Position numbers and translations under genes: made by a program | Notes under the pieces: model-generated | Told to the model about the DNA's origin: nothing | What the model saw: only the letters and a program-made list of their open reading frames with translations | The model's database searches: none | Source: Jeotgalibacillus sp. ET6 | Lineage (GTDB): Bacteria; Bacillota; Bacilli; Bacillales; Jeotgalibacillaceae | Reading direction: 5' to 3' | DNA length: 64,000 bases | Assembly (NCBI RefSeq): GCF_029667115.1 | Contig: NZ_JARUIU010000001.1 | Location: 868,001-932,000 of the forward strand | Part shown: positions 47,989 through 57,125 of the stretch, in pieces | How the letters are laid out: each line of letters opens with the position of its first letter | How positions within the stretch are numbered: the stretch's first letter is position 1

Positions 47989-48057
47989 AGTAATCCACCT
48001 CCGGATTGATGTCGCGAATACGCGGTTGGGGCTAAAGGGTCTATTCAACTGCTTTCT

Positions 48058-48232
48058 CGTAAATGATCACACAAAAAAAGCCGGAAACGAAGCTGTTTCC
48101 CGCATCAGTGTTTTCTATAAAGACAGACAATGTCTAATAGGATCACGTGTTACCTGTCAGCTGCTAAATGCGCCAGTCAGGTGAGAAGCGGGCTGCCTCT
48201 TCTTTTACCACAAACTTGTATTCAATTCACTC
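48058..48232 (-). promoter_or_regulatory. L20 leader of infC-rpmI-rplT
   Basis: The minus-strand leader includes GGCAGCCCGCTTCTCACCTG, CTGACAGGT and a terminator CGGGAAACAGC/TTCGTTTCCGG with seven T (48103-48073). This is the layout of the B. subtilis L20 autoregulatory leader, in which L20 binding favours premature termination. Confidence 0.9.
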
Positions 48233-48237
48233 TTTCG

Positions 48238-48266
48238 ATTGTACCTTACCGATGAGTGCTTGTCAA
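48238..48266 (-). promoter_or_regulatory. Sigma-A promoter of infC operon
   Basis: Minus strand: perfect TTGACA (48266-48261), 17 bp, TACAAT (48243-48238). Confidence 0.92.
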
Positions 48267-48330
48267 TCCCTATCGATTAATCAACATGTTTGATCATATC
48301 AGAAGAACTGAATCCTTGCAAGCTAATTTT

Positions 48331-48355
48331 GTTTAAAAGTTTTTAAATAGGTTAT
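48331..48355 (+). promoter_or_regulatory. Sigma-B-like promoter of the YusW-like gene
   Basis: GTTTAA (48331-48336), 13 bp, GGTTAT (48350-48355) is close to the general stress consensus GTTTAA-N13-GGGTAT. A sigma-A reading (TTGTTT, 18 bp, TATAAC) overlaps it. Confidence 0.45.
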
Positions 48356-48399
48356 AACTAAAGGCATTCGATTCTAACCAGACATCAGGAGGTTTTACT

Positions 48400-48870
48400 A
48401 TGAAGAAATTATGGTCCATCGGGCTGGCGGGAACAGTTATCCTGATTTCAGCATGCGCTCAAGAAGATGAAACAGTGGAGGAACCGGCAGATGCTCCGTC
48501 TATGGAGGAAAATGAAGCTGCTGAATCAGATTCAGAAGAAAAAGCTCCTACGATCCCTTATATTAAATTTGATTTAGAAGTTGATTATGAAGGAACCGAG
48601 AATGATTTTGAGCTTGAGTATGAGGTAGACAAAAATGTGGAAGCTGTGTATGAGGATCAAAGAAATGCTCTTACGCTTGCCGGGGATGATGCTTACCAGG
48701 AAATCGAACCTGTGCTAAGCGAATTCGATTTCACAGCCGATACTCCTGATGAAGAAATTGTACAGGCAGTAATTGAAAAATTCGAAATCGAAGAAGGCTT
48801 TGATTCAATCGAGATCGAAGTTGCCTTTGAGGACGGTACTGAGAAAGAAATTGAGCAAACTAATGAATAA
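48400..48870 (+). CDS. YusW-like secreted lipoprotein
   Basis: A 156-residue acidic lipoprotein. The signal MKKLWSIGLAGTVILISAC has lipobox ISAC; an acidic linker (QEDETVEEPADAPSMEENEA) follows. The C-terminal domain (about 50-150: YIKFDLEVDYEGTENDFELE ... VIEKFEIEEGFDSIEIEVAF) resembles the YusW domain. Function unknown. Overall very rich in Glu and Asp, as in extracytoplasmic proteins of salt-tolerant Bacillales. AGGAGG precedes the ATG; a strong terminator follows. Not part of the B. subtilis order here. Confidence 0.8.
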   Translation: MKKLWSIGLAGTVILISACAQEDETVEEPADAPSMEENEAAESDSEEKAPTIPYIKFDLEVDYEGTENDFELEYEVDKNVEAVYEDQRNALTLAGDDAYQEIEPVLSEFDFTADTPDEEIVQAVIEKFEIEEGFDSIEIEVAFEDGTEKEIEQTNE

Positions 48871-48905
48871 TACCCTCTAACCAATGAAGGTCTAAACAAA
48901 ATTAT

Positions 48906-48951
48906 AAAAGAAGGCCCTCATGAATCATTAGTATTCATGAGGGCCTTCTTT
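48906..48951. terminator. Terminator after the YusW-like gene
   Basis: AAGAAGGCCCTCATGAAT / ATTCATGAGGGCCTTCTT with an 8-base loop; T-runs on both sides, so it also stops thrS transcripts. Confidence 0.93.
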
Positions 48952-48989
48952 GATTTCTGCAGATTTATTTTTTTGAGTTACTTGGCAAT

Positions 48990-49145
48990 CATTCCAGCTT
49001 TTAGGTTTATTGCATCAGATGACTTAAACTTCGGCCGCATGAGGCGGCAGGGTGAGACGCTGCAGATGTGCAAACCGCCAACGTGACTCTCCTCCGGCCT
49101 AGCAAACAATATAAGCCTGAAACGGAAATGAAGCCGCTCCTCTAT
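48990..49145 (-). other. GC-rich structured segment downstream of thrS
   Basis: Between thrS and the terminator at 48951 there is no gene, but a GC-rich patch with nested pairing. On the minus strand GGCCG (outer) pairs with CGGCC and GGCGG with CCGCC, and GAGA with TCTC is possible. It begins GGATAGAGGAGCG and later has GGCCGAAG, words also seen in the lysine riboswitch, but the closing P1 strand is missing. Could be a decayed riboswitch or a small RNA; unassigned. Confidence 0.4.
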
Positions 49146-49157
49146 CCTTAAAACCTA

Positions 49158-51092
49158 TTATATTTTATGCGTTTCTTTCTTTAATGCAGCGGTAAAGTCC
49201 GCAAATGAAATCGTTTCGGAGTTTTGTTCTCCGTATTTTCTTACATTGACTTCTTCTTTCTCTGCTTCCTGATCCCCTACAACGAGCATGTACGGGATTT
49301 TTTTCATTTGAGCTTCTCTAATTTTATAGCCCATTTTTTCATCACGGAGATCAATCTCCACTCGGGCTCCATTTAAACGCAATTCATCCTGCACTTTTTT
49401 GGCATAATCTAAATGGATGCTTGGTGATACAGGAATAACCTGCACCTGAACCGGAGAAAGCCATGTAGGAAGTGCACCCTTATGCTCTTCAATTAAGAAA
49501 GCAACAAACCGTTCCATCGTTGAGACAACGCCGCGATGGATGACAACCGGGCGGTGCTGCTTTCCATCCTCACCAATATAATTCAGGTCAAAGCGTTCAG
49601 GAAGCAGGAAATCAAGCTGGACCGTTGATAATGTTTCTTCTTTGCCGATGGCAGTTTTCACTTGAACATCAAGCTTTGGTCCGTAGAATGCCGCTTCACC
49701 ATCTGCTTCAAAATAGTCATGGCCCATTTCGTCCATTGCCTCTTTAAGCATCGCTTGAGCTTTGTTCCACATGGCATCATCGTCAAAATATTTTTCTGTG
49801 TCCTCAGGATCACGGTAAGATAAACGGAATTTATATTCGTTTAAGCCAAAGTCTTTATATACTTCTTCTATAAGACGAACGACACGCTGAAATTCTTCTT
49901 TAATTTGATCAGGGCGTGCAAAAATATGAGCATCATTTAATGTCATCGCTCTTACACGCTGAAGGCCGGACAGGGCACCTGACATTTCATAGCGGTGCAT
50001 CAGGCCGAGTTCTGCAATTCGGATCGGCAGCTCACGATAGCTGTGAATGTCCTGTTTGTACACCATCATATGGTGCGGGCAGTTCATCGGACGCAGCACT
50101 AATGTTTCGTTGTCCATTTCCATTGGAGGAAACATGCCTTCTTCATAATGCTCCCAGTGTCCACTTGTTTTATACAAATCGGCGCTTCCGAGAACAGGTG
50201 TGTACACATGCTCATACCCAAGGGAAAGTTCTTTATCGACAATGTAGCGTTCAATGGTACGGCGGATCGTCGCACCTTTTGGCAGCCAGAGGGGAAGACC
50301 CTGACCCACTAATTGTGAGCTTGTGAATAAATCAAGCTCTTTGCCCAGCTTGCGGTGATCACGCTCTTTTGCTTCTTCTATCATTTTCAAATGATGCTCG
50401 AGCTCTTCTTTTTTAAAGAACGCTGTACCATAAATTCGCTGCAGCATTTTATTGTCGCTGTTGCCTCTCCAGTATGCCCCGGCAACGCTCAGCAGCTTAA
50501 ATTCTTTAATATGCTTTGTCGACGGAACATGGATTCCTCTGCAAAGGTCGAAGAATTCACTTTGCTTGTAAATTGTTACATTTTCTTCTGCCGGAATGGC
50601 ATCAATCAGTTCAAGCTTATAGGGATCCTGAATCGCCTTAAAACGCTCAACCGCTTCTTCTCTGCTGACAATCTCACGTTCTACATTGATGTTATCACCA
50701 ATAATTTTTTTCATTTCTTTTTCAATTCGCGGAAGATCTTCCGTTGAGATCGAAGATTCTGTATCAATATCATAGTAGAACCCGCCTTCAATAACAGGTC
50801 CGACGCCAAACTTAGCATCCGGATAAAGGCGTTTTACAGCCTGTGCGAGCAAATGAGCTGTACTATGGCGCATGATCTCTAAAGACTCCTCATTGTCGGG
50901 AGTTAAAATTTCAACCGCTCCGCTTTCAGTCAGCGGGGTGCGCAAATCAATCACTGCACCATTAAATTTACCTGCAATAGCTTTTTTCTTTAGACCTGAT
51001 GAAATAGACGAAGCTATTTTTTCAATTGAAGTTCCTGCCGGGTACTCTTTGGAATTGCCATCAGGAAATGTAATGTTGATGACTTCTGACAT
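49158..51092 (-). CDS. thrS: Threonine-tRNA ligase
   Basis: A class-II synthetase with proofreading. I choose the ATG at 51092 ([17 protein letters not shown], 644 residues), eight bases after AAGGAG. Domains: TGS (1-65), editing domain with the [16 protein letters not shown] zinc-type motif near 75, catalytic core with [22 protein letters not shown] and [15 protein letters not shown], and a C-terminal anticodon domain (VQVIPVS...). Controlled by a Thr T box. Confidence 0.98.
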   Translation of the reverse strand: MSEVINITFPDGNSKEYPAGTSIEKIASSISSGLKKKAIAGKFNGAVIDLRTPLTESGAVEILTPDNEESLEIMRHSTAHLLAQAVKRLYPDAKFGVGPVIEGGFYYDIDTESSISTEDLPRIEKEMKKIIGDNINVEREIVSREEAVERFKAIQDPYKLELIDAIPAEENVTIYKQSEFFDLCRGIHVPSTKHIKEFKLLSVAGAYWRGNSDNKMLQRIYGTAFFKKEELEHHLKMIEEAKERDHRKLGKELDLFTSSQLVGQGLPLWLPKGATIRRTIERYIVDKELSLGYEHVYTPVLGSADLYKTSGHWEHYEEGMFPPMEMDNETLVLRPMNCPHHMMVYKQDIHSYRELPIRIAELGLMHRYEMSGALSGLQRVRAMTLNDAHIFARPDQIKEEFQRVVRLIEEVYKDFGLNEYKFRLSYRDPEDTEKYFDDDAMWNKAQAMLKEAMDEMGHDYFEADGEAAFYGPKLDVQVKTAIGKEETLSTVQLDFLLPERFDLNYIGEDGKQHRPVVIHRGVVSTMERFVAFLIEEHKGALPTWLSPVQVQVIPVSPSIHLDYAKKVQDELRLNGARVEIDLRDEKMGYKIREAQMKKIPYMLVVGDQEAEKEEVNVRKYGEQNSETISFADFTAALKKETHKI

Positions 51093-51137
51093 TATTCTCA
51101 CTCCTTAGTTTAGGTGCCGTTTACAGGCTAAATTAAA

Positions 51138-51400
51138 CACAAAAAAGCCCCATCCCCGGAAAGGGACGAGGCTTAGTAAGCAAACTCGCGGTTCCACCCT
51201 TCTTTCTAATCAATCGTCTGATTAGAATCTCTGGTTCAGCTAACGGGCTGCATCCGATATGAACTACTGTGACTTCGCTCATACAGTTCAAAGGGGGTGA
51301 ATCAGTTACTCGTAATTAAAGGGGTTTCAGCCTATGCCCCTTTTTCTCTTGGAATTCGTCGTAACCATACATGTCCTTATCAATACTTTTTGATATGGAA
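51138..51400 (-). promoter_or_regulatory. Threonine T-box leader of thrS
   Basis: The minus-strand antiterminator core AAGGGTGGAACCGCGAG is at 51201-51185. The terminator GCCTCGTCCC/GGGGATGGGGC with six T (about 51176-51140) follows. Upstream stem I includes AAAGGGG/CCCCTTT and GATAAGGACATG. I could not place the specifier codon with certainty; threonine is taken from the gene. The rest of 51093-51471 shows no gene. Confidence 0.93.
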
Positions 51401-51471
51401 TTAATGTGTTTCGTTTGATGTCATTTTAGAGCAAAGCCTTTAGAAAAGCAAGTCTCTTTTCAGGGATGCAA

Positions 51472-52407
51472 TTAATTTCTCCGATTTTTCCCGCTCATAT
51501 GAACCGGAATCGTCAGAAACTTAATCCGCTCCATAATCCTCGCTGCTTTAACCGGCTCTTCTTCTCCTCTTTGTGAATACGTAAGATGATGTTCAAGCCC
51601 TTTGTAATCAAAGTTAGATGTAAAAAAAGTAGGAAGCTCTTCTGCCATGCGATACTGCAGAATCGTACCAAGCACTTCATCTCTTGCCCAGCTGGATAAT
51701 GATTCAGCCCCTATATCATCAAGCATAAGAATGGAGCTCTTTTTCACCGCATCCATTTTGCTGTGAAAAGACTGATCTCCAAGAGACTGTTTCATTTCCC
51801 GAAGGAACTCTGGGAAGTAAAGAATAAAGCTTGCACGATTATTTTTTTTCAGCTCATTTGCAATAGCTCCTAAGATATAACTTTTCCCTACACCGAATTC
51901 ACCATGAATAAATAATCCTTTATAATGCTCCGGATCTTTGATCAATCTGTCCACCAGATCATCCGCCATTTCATGAACACGCATGCGGTCATCGCTATCA
52001 AGGTCCACATCATCGAGTGTTGCCCTTAAAACATCTTTGGGAACGTACATGCTTTGAATAAGGGTTTCAGTTCGGCGCTGTTCATCATGTGACCGCTTCC
52101 TTGGACATCTGTGGTACTCCAGGTCAATAAGGCCGCTTTGAATAATAATTTTCGGCTCAAATCCTGCCATCGTGTTTATACAGCCTTCAAGACTTGGACA
52201 GCTTTTGCACGCATGGGAACGATTAATAAATTCATATAGCTTAATCATCCCCTGATCGAGCGCGTTGGGTGCAAGTTCTTCTTTATGATCTTCAAAAAAC
52301 TGCTGCACTTCAGGATTGGAAGTGATTTGTTTTTTCATTTCGTTGTATCTTTCCTGAAAACGATCAGATCCTGCCAGTTTCTTCAGTGTGCGGTTTATTG
52401 GATCCAT
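51472..52407 (-). CDS. dnaI: Primosomal protein DnaI (helicase loader)
   Basis: An AAA+ ATPase that loads the replicative helicase DnaC. 311 residues: the N-terminal helicase-interaction domain has a Cys-rich zinc segment (HACKSCPSLEGCINTMAGFE), and the C-terminal ATPase has Walker A GEFGVGKS near 175 and Walker B SILMLDDIGAE. Overlaps the dnaB stop by one base (TAATG). B. subtilis ytxC, which lies between dnaI and thrS, is missing. Confidence 0.96.
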   Translation of the reverse strand: MDPINRTLKKLAGSDRFQERYNEMKKQITSNPEVQQFFEDHKEELAPNALDQGMIKLYEFINRSHACKSCPSLEGCINTMAGFEPKIIIQSGLIDLEYHRCPRKRSHDEQRRTETLIQSMYVPKDVLRATLDDVDLDSDDRMRVHEMADDLVDRLIKDPEHYKGLFIHGEFGVGKSYILGAIANELKKNNRASFILYFPEFLREMKQSLGDQSFHSKMDAVKKSSILMLDDIGAESLSSWARDEVLGTILQYRMAEELPTFFTSNFDYKGLEHHLTYSQRGEEEPVKAARIMERIKFLTIPVHMSGKNRRN

Positions 52408-53816
52408 TATTGATCACCTGCCTCAAGCTTCTTTTGACGACGCTTTTCCAAATACCTGCGTTTTTTTTCTTCAAAATCAGGATCCTGCAGTTCCTCATCA
52501 GATAGATTCGGGCTTTCTTCCTGCTGTCTGTTTTTAAACCATTCAGGAAGCTGCTCTTTTCGAATCGTCTTATTGCTTTTTCGTTTTTTTGTGCCATTAT
52601 TTGTTTCTTCTTTCCACTCCATGTATTTCTTGTGTTCTTTTTTTGCTAAATCCATAGCAGATTCAACAGTTGTAATATTCGATCGCGCCCAGTGGGTGGC
52701 AATTTGCTCAACAAATGCTTTCGTTAATTTCATCCCTGTTCGAAGCAGGACGAATTGAAGGAGAACATTGACCACTCCCTGGGGCAGCTTTTTGCTATAA
52801 AGCAAGTCCTCTATTAGCGCCAGCTCTGATTTGGATGGTTCCACTCCATTAGAGGCATCTTTTAAAACCTGCACCGGCGAGGCTTTTTCAAGATAATCCA
52901 TCAGCTCTCCATCTTCAGAGTCTGAACGGACGGAACGGTTAGCTGGAGCATCCGGCTTTTTAACAGCCGATGCAAGGCCGGGGAGATTCTGACTTCGATT
53001 CAGCTGATAAAAATCTCTTGCAGATTTTCTTAAAACCTCTAAATCAATCTCATTTTCCTCGTTAACTGCAGAGAGTACGACATTTTTCATGTCCATCTCG
53101 TTTAATCCATATAAAGCGGCAAGCTTTGATACCATACTTTTGACTTTATAGTTTATCGCTTTTCTTGGCACCATTCTTTCAGACAGACCTGCGAGAAGCA
53201 AATGGTAATCAAATGTTGAAAAATCAGTTTGAATACCAGGATTCTGTCCAGCAAAAAGCAGCGATTCATTTTCACCAGGCAGACGGCTGTCTTCTGGCAT
53301 TCTGTTCATGAATGCTTCAGATGCGTAGACATCCTGAAAGGAGCGGGTCACTTCTCTGTAAGAAGTCAGCTCTTCAAAGGGCACACAAAACCTCTTTTTC
53401 AGCCGTTGAAACTGAGTATTGCCCACTTGCCTGTAAAGGAAAACACTGAGCATGGGGTCCTCAAAAAATTCATTTGCCTGGAGCGGAGGCTGCAATTGAT
53501 ATAAAAATTCTTTTGATTCTCCACCTTTGACATACGTTTTAAGAAGACCCATCCCTTCCAGATGGATTCTGGCATCAAAGATCTGATCAATTGAAACATT
53601 CAGCATACCAAGCAGCGTTGCATGAGTGACAGGATCGCTTTCAAGCTTATGATGCTGTACTTCTTCCCAAAGCATAAAATACATACTGATGGATGAAGAC
53701 CCGACCAGCGGCTGGTAAAGAGACTGAATAATCGACCTGTCCGTTTCGTGTAACAGTCCATTTAATTGAACACGGTAGTCGTCTGTGGGCTGTACTTCTC
53801 TCCACATATTTGTCAT
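52407..53816 (-). CDS. dnaB: Replication initiation and membrane attachment protein DnaB
   Basis: The Bacillus-type DnaB works with DnaD and DnaI in primosome assembly at the origin and at stalled forks; it is not the helicase. I choose the ATG at 53816 (MTNMWREVQPTDDYRVQLNG, 469 residues). The N-terminal winged helix (SIIQSLYQPLVGSSSISMYF) and two DnaB/DnaD-type helical domains (about 210-280 and 310-400) end with a basic tail. A terminator follows nrdR, yet dnaB starts only 66 bp after it. Confidence 0.95.
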   Translation of the reverse strand: MTNMWREVQPTDDYRVQLNGLLHETDRSIIQSLYQPLVGSSSISMYFMLWEEVQHHKLESDPVTHATLLGMLNVSIDQIFDARIHLEGMGLLKTYVKGGESKEFLYQLQPPLQANEFFEDPMLSVFLYRQVGNTQFQRLKKRFCVPFEELTSYREVTRSFQDVYASEAFMNRMPEDSRLPGENESLLFAGQNPGIQTDFSTFDYHLLLAGLSERMVPRKAINYKVKSMVSKLAALYGLNEMDMKNVVLSAVNEENEIDLEVLRKSARDFYQLNRSQNLPGLASAVKKPDAPANRSVRSDSEDGELMDYLEKASPVQVLKDASNGVEPSKSELALIEDLLYSKKLPQGVVNVLLQFVLLRTGMKLTKAFVEQIATHWARSNITTVESAMDLAKKEHKKYMEWKEETNNGTKKRKSNKTIRKEQLPEWFKNRQQEESPNLSDEELQDPDFEEKKRRYLEKRRQKKLEAGDQ

Positions 53817-53849
53817 GATAAATCGGCCCTTCCTTTTCATGCAATAGAC

Positions 53850-53879
53850 AAAAAAAGAGCTAAGGCATCGCTTCAGCTC
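53850..53879 (-). terminator. Terminator or attenuator between nrdR and dnaB
   Basis: Minus-strand stem GAGCTGAAG/CTTAGCTC followed by seven T. Confidence 0.75.
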
Positions 53880-53881
53880 CC

Positions 53882-54343
53882 TTATGCTCGTTCTTTATTA
53901 ATTATTTCTTTTAATTCATCAATAAAAACATTTATATCTTTAAATTGCCGGTAAACGGAAGCAAATCGGACATAAGCAACTTCGTCCACTTTCGACAGCC
54001 TGTCCATTACGAGTTCTCCAATATCGACGGAAGGCGTCTCAGAAATCCCCTGATTACGGAGTTCTCTTTCGATTGAGGAAGATATTTTCTCTAATTCCTC
54101 AAAAGGGACCGGCCGCTTCTCACACGCACGAATAAGGCCTCTTAAGATCTTCTCCCTGCTGAACTCTTCACGTATTCCATCCTTTTTCACTACAATCAAA
54201 GGGATCTCTTCCACTTTCTCAAAGGTAGTGAATCGATAGTGGCAGGATTCGCATTCCCTTCTTCTGCGGATTGCTTTTCCTTCATCGATTTGTCTGGAAT
54301 CAATGACTCTTGTCGTATTTTCATGACACGACGGGCATTTCAT
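53882..54343 (-). CDS. nrdR: Transcriptional repressor NrdR
   Basis: A regulator of ribonucleotide reductase genes. 153 residues: zinc ribbon with CPSCHEN and [12 protein letters not shown], then an ATP-cone domain ([20 protein letters not shown]). It corresponds to B. subtilis ytcG. dnaB and dnaI follow on the same strand. Confidence 0.97.
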   Translation of the reverse strand: MKCPSCHENTTRVIDSRQIDEGKAIRRRRECESCHYRFTTFEKVEEIPLIVVKKDGIREEFSREKILRGLIRACEKRPVPFEELEKISSSIERELRNQGISETPSVDIGELVMDRLSKVDEVAYVRFASVYRQFKDINVFIDELKEIINKERA

Positions 54344-54411
54344 AAAACCAGCTCCACAACGTGATTATTTGCTTCTATCATAATAAAAATAGGGTCAAAG
54401 CACAAGAAGGC

Positions 54412-54795
54412 TCATCGCTGATCTTTTCTAAGCTCCTTGCCTAAGTAGGCATAGCACTTTAAAATCTCCTGTTTTAATTTTGGATACGCTCCGCCGATGA
54501 TGGTGGATTCAGCTGAAACTTTAATGTCCACGGCAGTATGTAAAGGTCTGGTGCTTACAATGGTCGCTATAATAAACATTTTAGGATTGCTCGATTTCTG
54601 AATCATCATTTCACCGTGCTCTTTTGACTCTGAAGTAATGGTATAGCCTGGTGAAGAATAAAATTTTTCCACCTCACTAAAGGCTTTATCAAAAGATGCC
54701 TTAAAATAATGTGTTTGCAGCTCCTCTTCTCTATGCTGATCTGACGTTTCGCATTCAGAACTAAATCGCTTAAATAATCCGCGTATTCCTGCCAA
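54412..54795 (-). CDS. Conserved hypothetical cytosolic protein
   Basis: I choose a TTG at 54795 (127 residues, then AGIRGLFKRFSSECETSDQH), because GGAGG stands eight bases upstream; the ATG at 54831 has no site and the longer frame is not convincing. The protein has no signal or membrane segment. Segments include YFKASFDKAFSEVEKFYSSP, MMIQKSSNPKMFIIATIVST and AESTIIGGAYPKLKQEILKC. I do not recognise a function. It lies between nrdR and speD. Confidence 0.7.
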   Translation of the reverse strand: MAGIRGLFKRFSSECETSDQHREEELQTHYFKASFDKAFSEVEKFYSSPGYTITSESKEHGEMMIQKSSNPKMFIIATIVSTRPLHTAVDIKVSAESTIIGGAYPKLKQEILKCYAYLGKELRKDQR

Positions 54796-55068
54796 TTCAA
54801 TCTCCTCCTGTAATTCTCTTCTATCTACCATTCTATCAATGTTTATAGAAAAGAACAAAACCAATGTAAATTCTTTTACGTCGGACGCTTTTACAGTAGT
54901 TGGATATTGATTTAAACAGTTGATTATCTTCCCTCTAATAAAGAGTATCTGCTTACTGTTTGAGGATTTAGGTAACATTTCCCCATATAAAAAGAATGTT
55001 TTCCGAAAGATAGCGCCGGGAAACATTCTTTTTATAATCTATAATTGTCTCACTAGTTAATTGTATTA

Positions 55069-55449
55069 TTAAACGGCGCTGACTGTTGGTTTTCCAACAC
55101 GCACAGGTCCCATGCCTCTTGGCACTTCAATGGTTTCGCTTGTTTTAGCATTCAAAGACTTGGCAATATGATCAGCAGCTATTGTCGGATCAAGATCTCC
55201 GCATGTGTAAACATCAATGCTGGCATATCCGTGCTCTGGAAAGCTGTGGATGGTTAAATGAGATTCTGAAATAATTACAACACCGCTGACACCCTGCGGC
55301 GCAAATTTATGAAACGCTACTTCTCTAACTTCTGCACCTGTTTTTAGTGCAGCATCTACAAATACTTGTTCAATTAACTCCATGCTGTTTAACTTTTCAA
55401 AGTCACAGCCCCAAAGTTCTGAAATTACATGACGACCCATTGTTTCCAT
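55069..55449 (-). CDS. speD: S-adenosylmethionine decarboxylase proenzyme
   Basis: The enzyme provides aminopropyl groups for spermidine synthesis. It is made as a proenzyme that cleaves itself between Glu62 and Ser63 in [14 protein letters not shown], turning the Ser into a pyruvoyl group; Cys83 (YTCGDLDP) is the conserved active-site Cys. 126 residues, the usual size. AAGGGGGAACGATC precedes the ATG and can be masked by a segment of the leader (see 55450). Confidence 0.97.
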   Translation of the reverse strand: METMGRHVISELWGCDFEKLNSMELIEQVFVDAALKTGAEVREVAFHKFAPQGVSGVVIISESHLTIHSFPEHGYASIDVYTCGDLDPTIAADHIAKSLNAKTSETIEVPRGMGPVRVGKPTVSAV

Positions 55450-55583
55450 GATCGTTCCCCCTTAATTAAATTTGATTTTATTTGGTTGTTCATACGATCC
55501 TTACCACGGGGGAAAGTTAGTCCGATGAGGTCCTAACCCTTTAAGTAAAGATGTGCTTGGTGTGGAACCAAATAAGATCACGA
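55450..55583 (-). promoter_or_regulatory. Structured speD leader with anti-Shine-Dalgarno segment
   Basis: The minus-strand leader of about 130 nt has hairpins TTGGT/ACCAA and GTTAG/CTAAC. It carries TTTCCCCC (55515-55508), whose TTCCCCC is an exact complement of GGGGGAA in the ribosome site (55461-55455). GATCGT (about 55493) can also pair with ACGATC just before the ATG. This could form a translation switch, perhaps sensing SAM or polyamine. The ligand and mechanism are not shown. Confidence 0.5.
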
Positions 55584-55588
55584 AAAAC

Positions 55589-55617
55589 AGTATACGTTTT
55601 TTTTCAGCTTATTGCAA
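55589..55617 (-). promoter_or_regulatory. Sigma-A promoter of speD
   Basis: Minus strand: TTGCAA (55617-55612), 17 bp, TATACT (55594-55589). Confidence 0.82.
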
Positions 55618-55692
55618 TCAATTAATTTATTTTGAAACAAATAGGTCTATAAAACGTAAGCATAGAAGACAGAGAATGAAGGAGGAAAAAAT

Positions 55693-55806
55693 ATGGCCGC
55701 TCTTATTACGCTGATAGGGGATATTTTTGCTGCAATTGCCGTTTCATTTTCACAAAGTATTGAAAAGGAAAAAAGAGAAAAAGATAAGAATGTAAAAGAG
55801 GAATAA
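55693..55806 (+). CDS. Small protein with one hydrophobic helix (37 residues)
   Basis: ATG at 55693 with GAAGGAGG seven bases upstream, the best ribosome site pattern. Translation: AALITLIGDIFAAIAVSFSQ as one hydrophobic helix, then a strongly charged tail (SIEKEKREKDKNVKEE). I do not recognise a family. It points toward gapB, with repeat copy E in between. Confidence 0.6.
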   Translation: MAALITLIGDIFAAIAVSFSQSIEKEKREKDKNVKEE

Positions 55807-55834
55807 CTTAATTGATAAACCATCTTTATATAAA

Positions 55835-55935
55835 AACAAAGGAGCTTTAGACAAGTGTCTCAAGCTCCTTTGTGCGGTTCACTGCGCTTCAACGGGACGA
55901 GTTCCGTCTAAGCCCTTTATTTAACGAGTTCAATC
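55835..55935 (-). repeat. 3'-UTR repeat family, shortened copy (E) after gapB
   Basis: Only the terminal part remains: on the minus strand GAAGCGCAGTGAACCG, then terminator GGAGCTTGAGACA/GTCTAAAGCTCC and TTTGTTTTTAT. The 5' body is deleted. It lies about 27 nt after the gapB stop in the sense orientation and faces the small gene at 55693. Confidence 0.75.
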
Positions 55936-55961
55936 AATCATGAAGAAATTCTTCTAACTTA

Positions 55962-56999
55962 TTATGACACAGGAATTTGGGATGGAGTTTCCTGCATTTT
56001 ATGAGCCACGTGTTTAACAAGGTCCACTACCCTGCAGGAGTAGCCCCATTCATTATCGTACCATGCGAGCACTTTGACTTTTGTTGCACCGATCACCATT
56101 GTGGATAATCCATCTATTATGGCAGAATGAGGATTCGTATTAAAGTCGACCGAAACTAGAGGCTCTGTCGTATAAGAGATGATGCCATTCAGTCCATCGT
56201 CAGCTGCTTGAATAAACGCCTGATTTACCTCATCTACTGTTACTTCCCGCTGTACGTCCACTACAAGATCAACCAGTGAAACATTGGGCGTCGGGACACG
56301 AAGTGCCATGCCGTGCAGTTTCCCCTGGAGATTGGGAAGTACTTTGCCGAGTGCTTTTGCTGCTCCCGTCGAGGTTGGGATAATTGATTGGCTGCATGAG
56401 CGGGCTCTTCTAAGATCTTTATGCGGATTATCAATATTATTTTGATCGTTCGTGTATGCATGCACGGTCGTCATCAATCCATTTTCAATTCCAAAGGCTT
56501 CATCAAGCACTTTTGCTACTGGTGCAAGGCAATTCGTTGTGCAGGACGCGTTTGAAATGATGTCGTGTTTTTTTATTTCTAAAGCGTTTTCATTTACTCC
56601 CATAACAATCATGACATCTTCCTGTTTGCCAGGCGCTGTCAGCACTACTTTTTTTGCGCCGGCGTCAAGGTGAAGTGCGGCTTTATCACGTGCATTAAAC
56701 TTACCGGTCGCTTCTATAACAATATCAATATTCATGTTTTTCCATGGAAGCTTCAGCGGATCACGCTGATTGATTAACATGATTTTTTGATCATTTACGA
56801 TTAAAGCATTCCCCTCAGCGCGGACTTCTCCCTGAAAAACACCATGAGTCGTATCATATTTTAGCAGATGGGCAAGTGTCTCAGCAGGGTAACTCGCATT
56901 AACAGCAGCAATGGTAAGGCTCGGTTCCATCACCGCTTTACGGAATACCATTCTTCCTATACGTCCAAACCCATTAATGGCAATTGTAGTCTGTGTCAT
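55962..56999 (-). CDS. gapB: Glyceraldehyde-3-phosphate dehydrogenase, gluconeogenic type
   Basis: 345 residues with Rossmann NGFGRIG at 10-16 and catalytic Cys at about 153 in SNASCTTNC. Position 34 is Asn (AAVNAS) instead of the Asp that selects NAD, which fits the NADP-using GapB of Bacillus. The gene is beside speD, nrdR and dnaB as in B. subtilis, where CcpN represses it on glycolytic sugars; no ccpN site was recognised. Confidence 0.96.
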   Translation of the reverse strand: MTQTTIAINGFGRIGRMVFRKAVMEPSLTIAAVNASYPAETLAHLLKYDTTHGVFQGEVRAEGNALIVNDQKIMLINQRDPLKLPWKNMNIDIVIEATGKFNARDKAALHLDAGAKKVVLTAPGKQEDVMIVMGVNENALEIKKHDIISNASCTTNCLAPVAKVLDEAFGIENGLMTTVHAYTNDQNNIDNPHKDLRRARSCSQSIIPTSTGAAKALGKVLPNLQGKLHGMALRVPTPNVSLVDLVVDVQREVTVDEVNQAFIQAADDGLNGIISYTTEPLVSVDFNTNPHSAIIDGLSTMVIGATKVKVLAWYDNEWGYSCRVVDLVKHVAHKMQETPSQIPVS

Positions 57000-57125
57000 C
57001 TGGATCCTCCTAATAATGTTATACTGATAGATAGATAACTAAGATTAGTATAACATATTAACCGCATTATAAAAGATTAAATTCACATATTAACGTAAAG
57101 ATCATCCTTATAGTCACTAGTTTTT

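Noticed and set aside
48990-49145. A functional lysine riboswitch downstream of thrS
   Set aside because: Only two short words match; the closing P1 strand and a downstream target gene are missing. Kept only as an unassigned structure.
54796-55026. Long N-terminal extension of the hypothetical protein beside nrdR
   Set aside because: The extension has no ribosome site, while a TTG at 54795 has GGAGG at the right distance.
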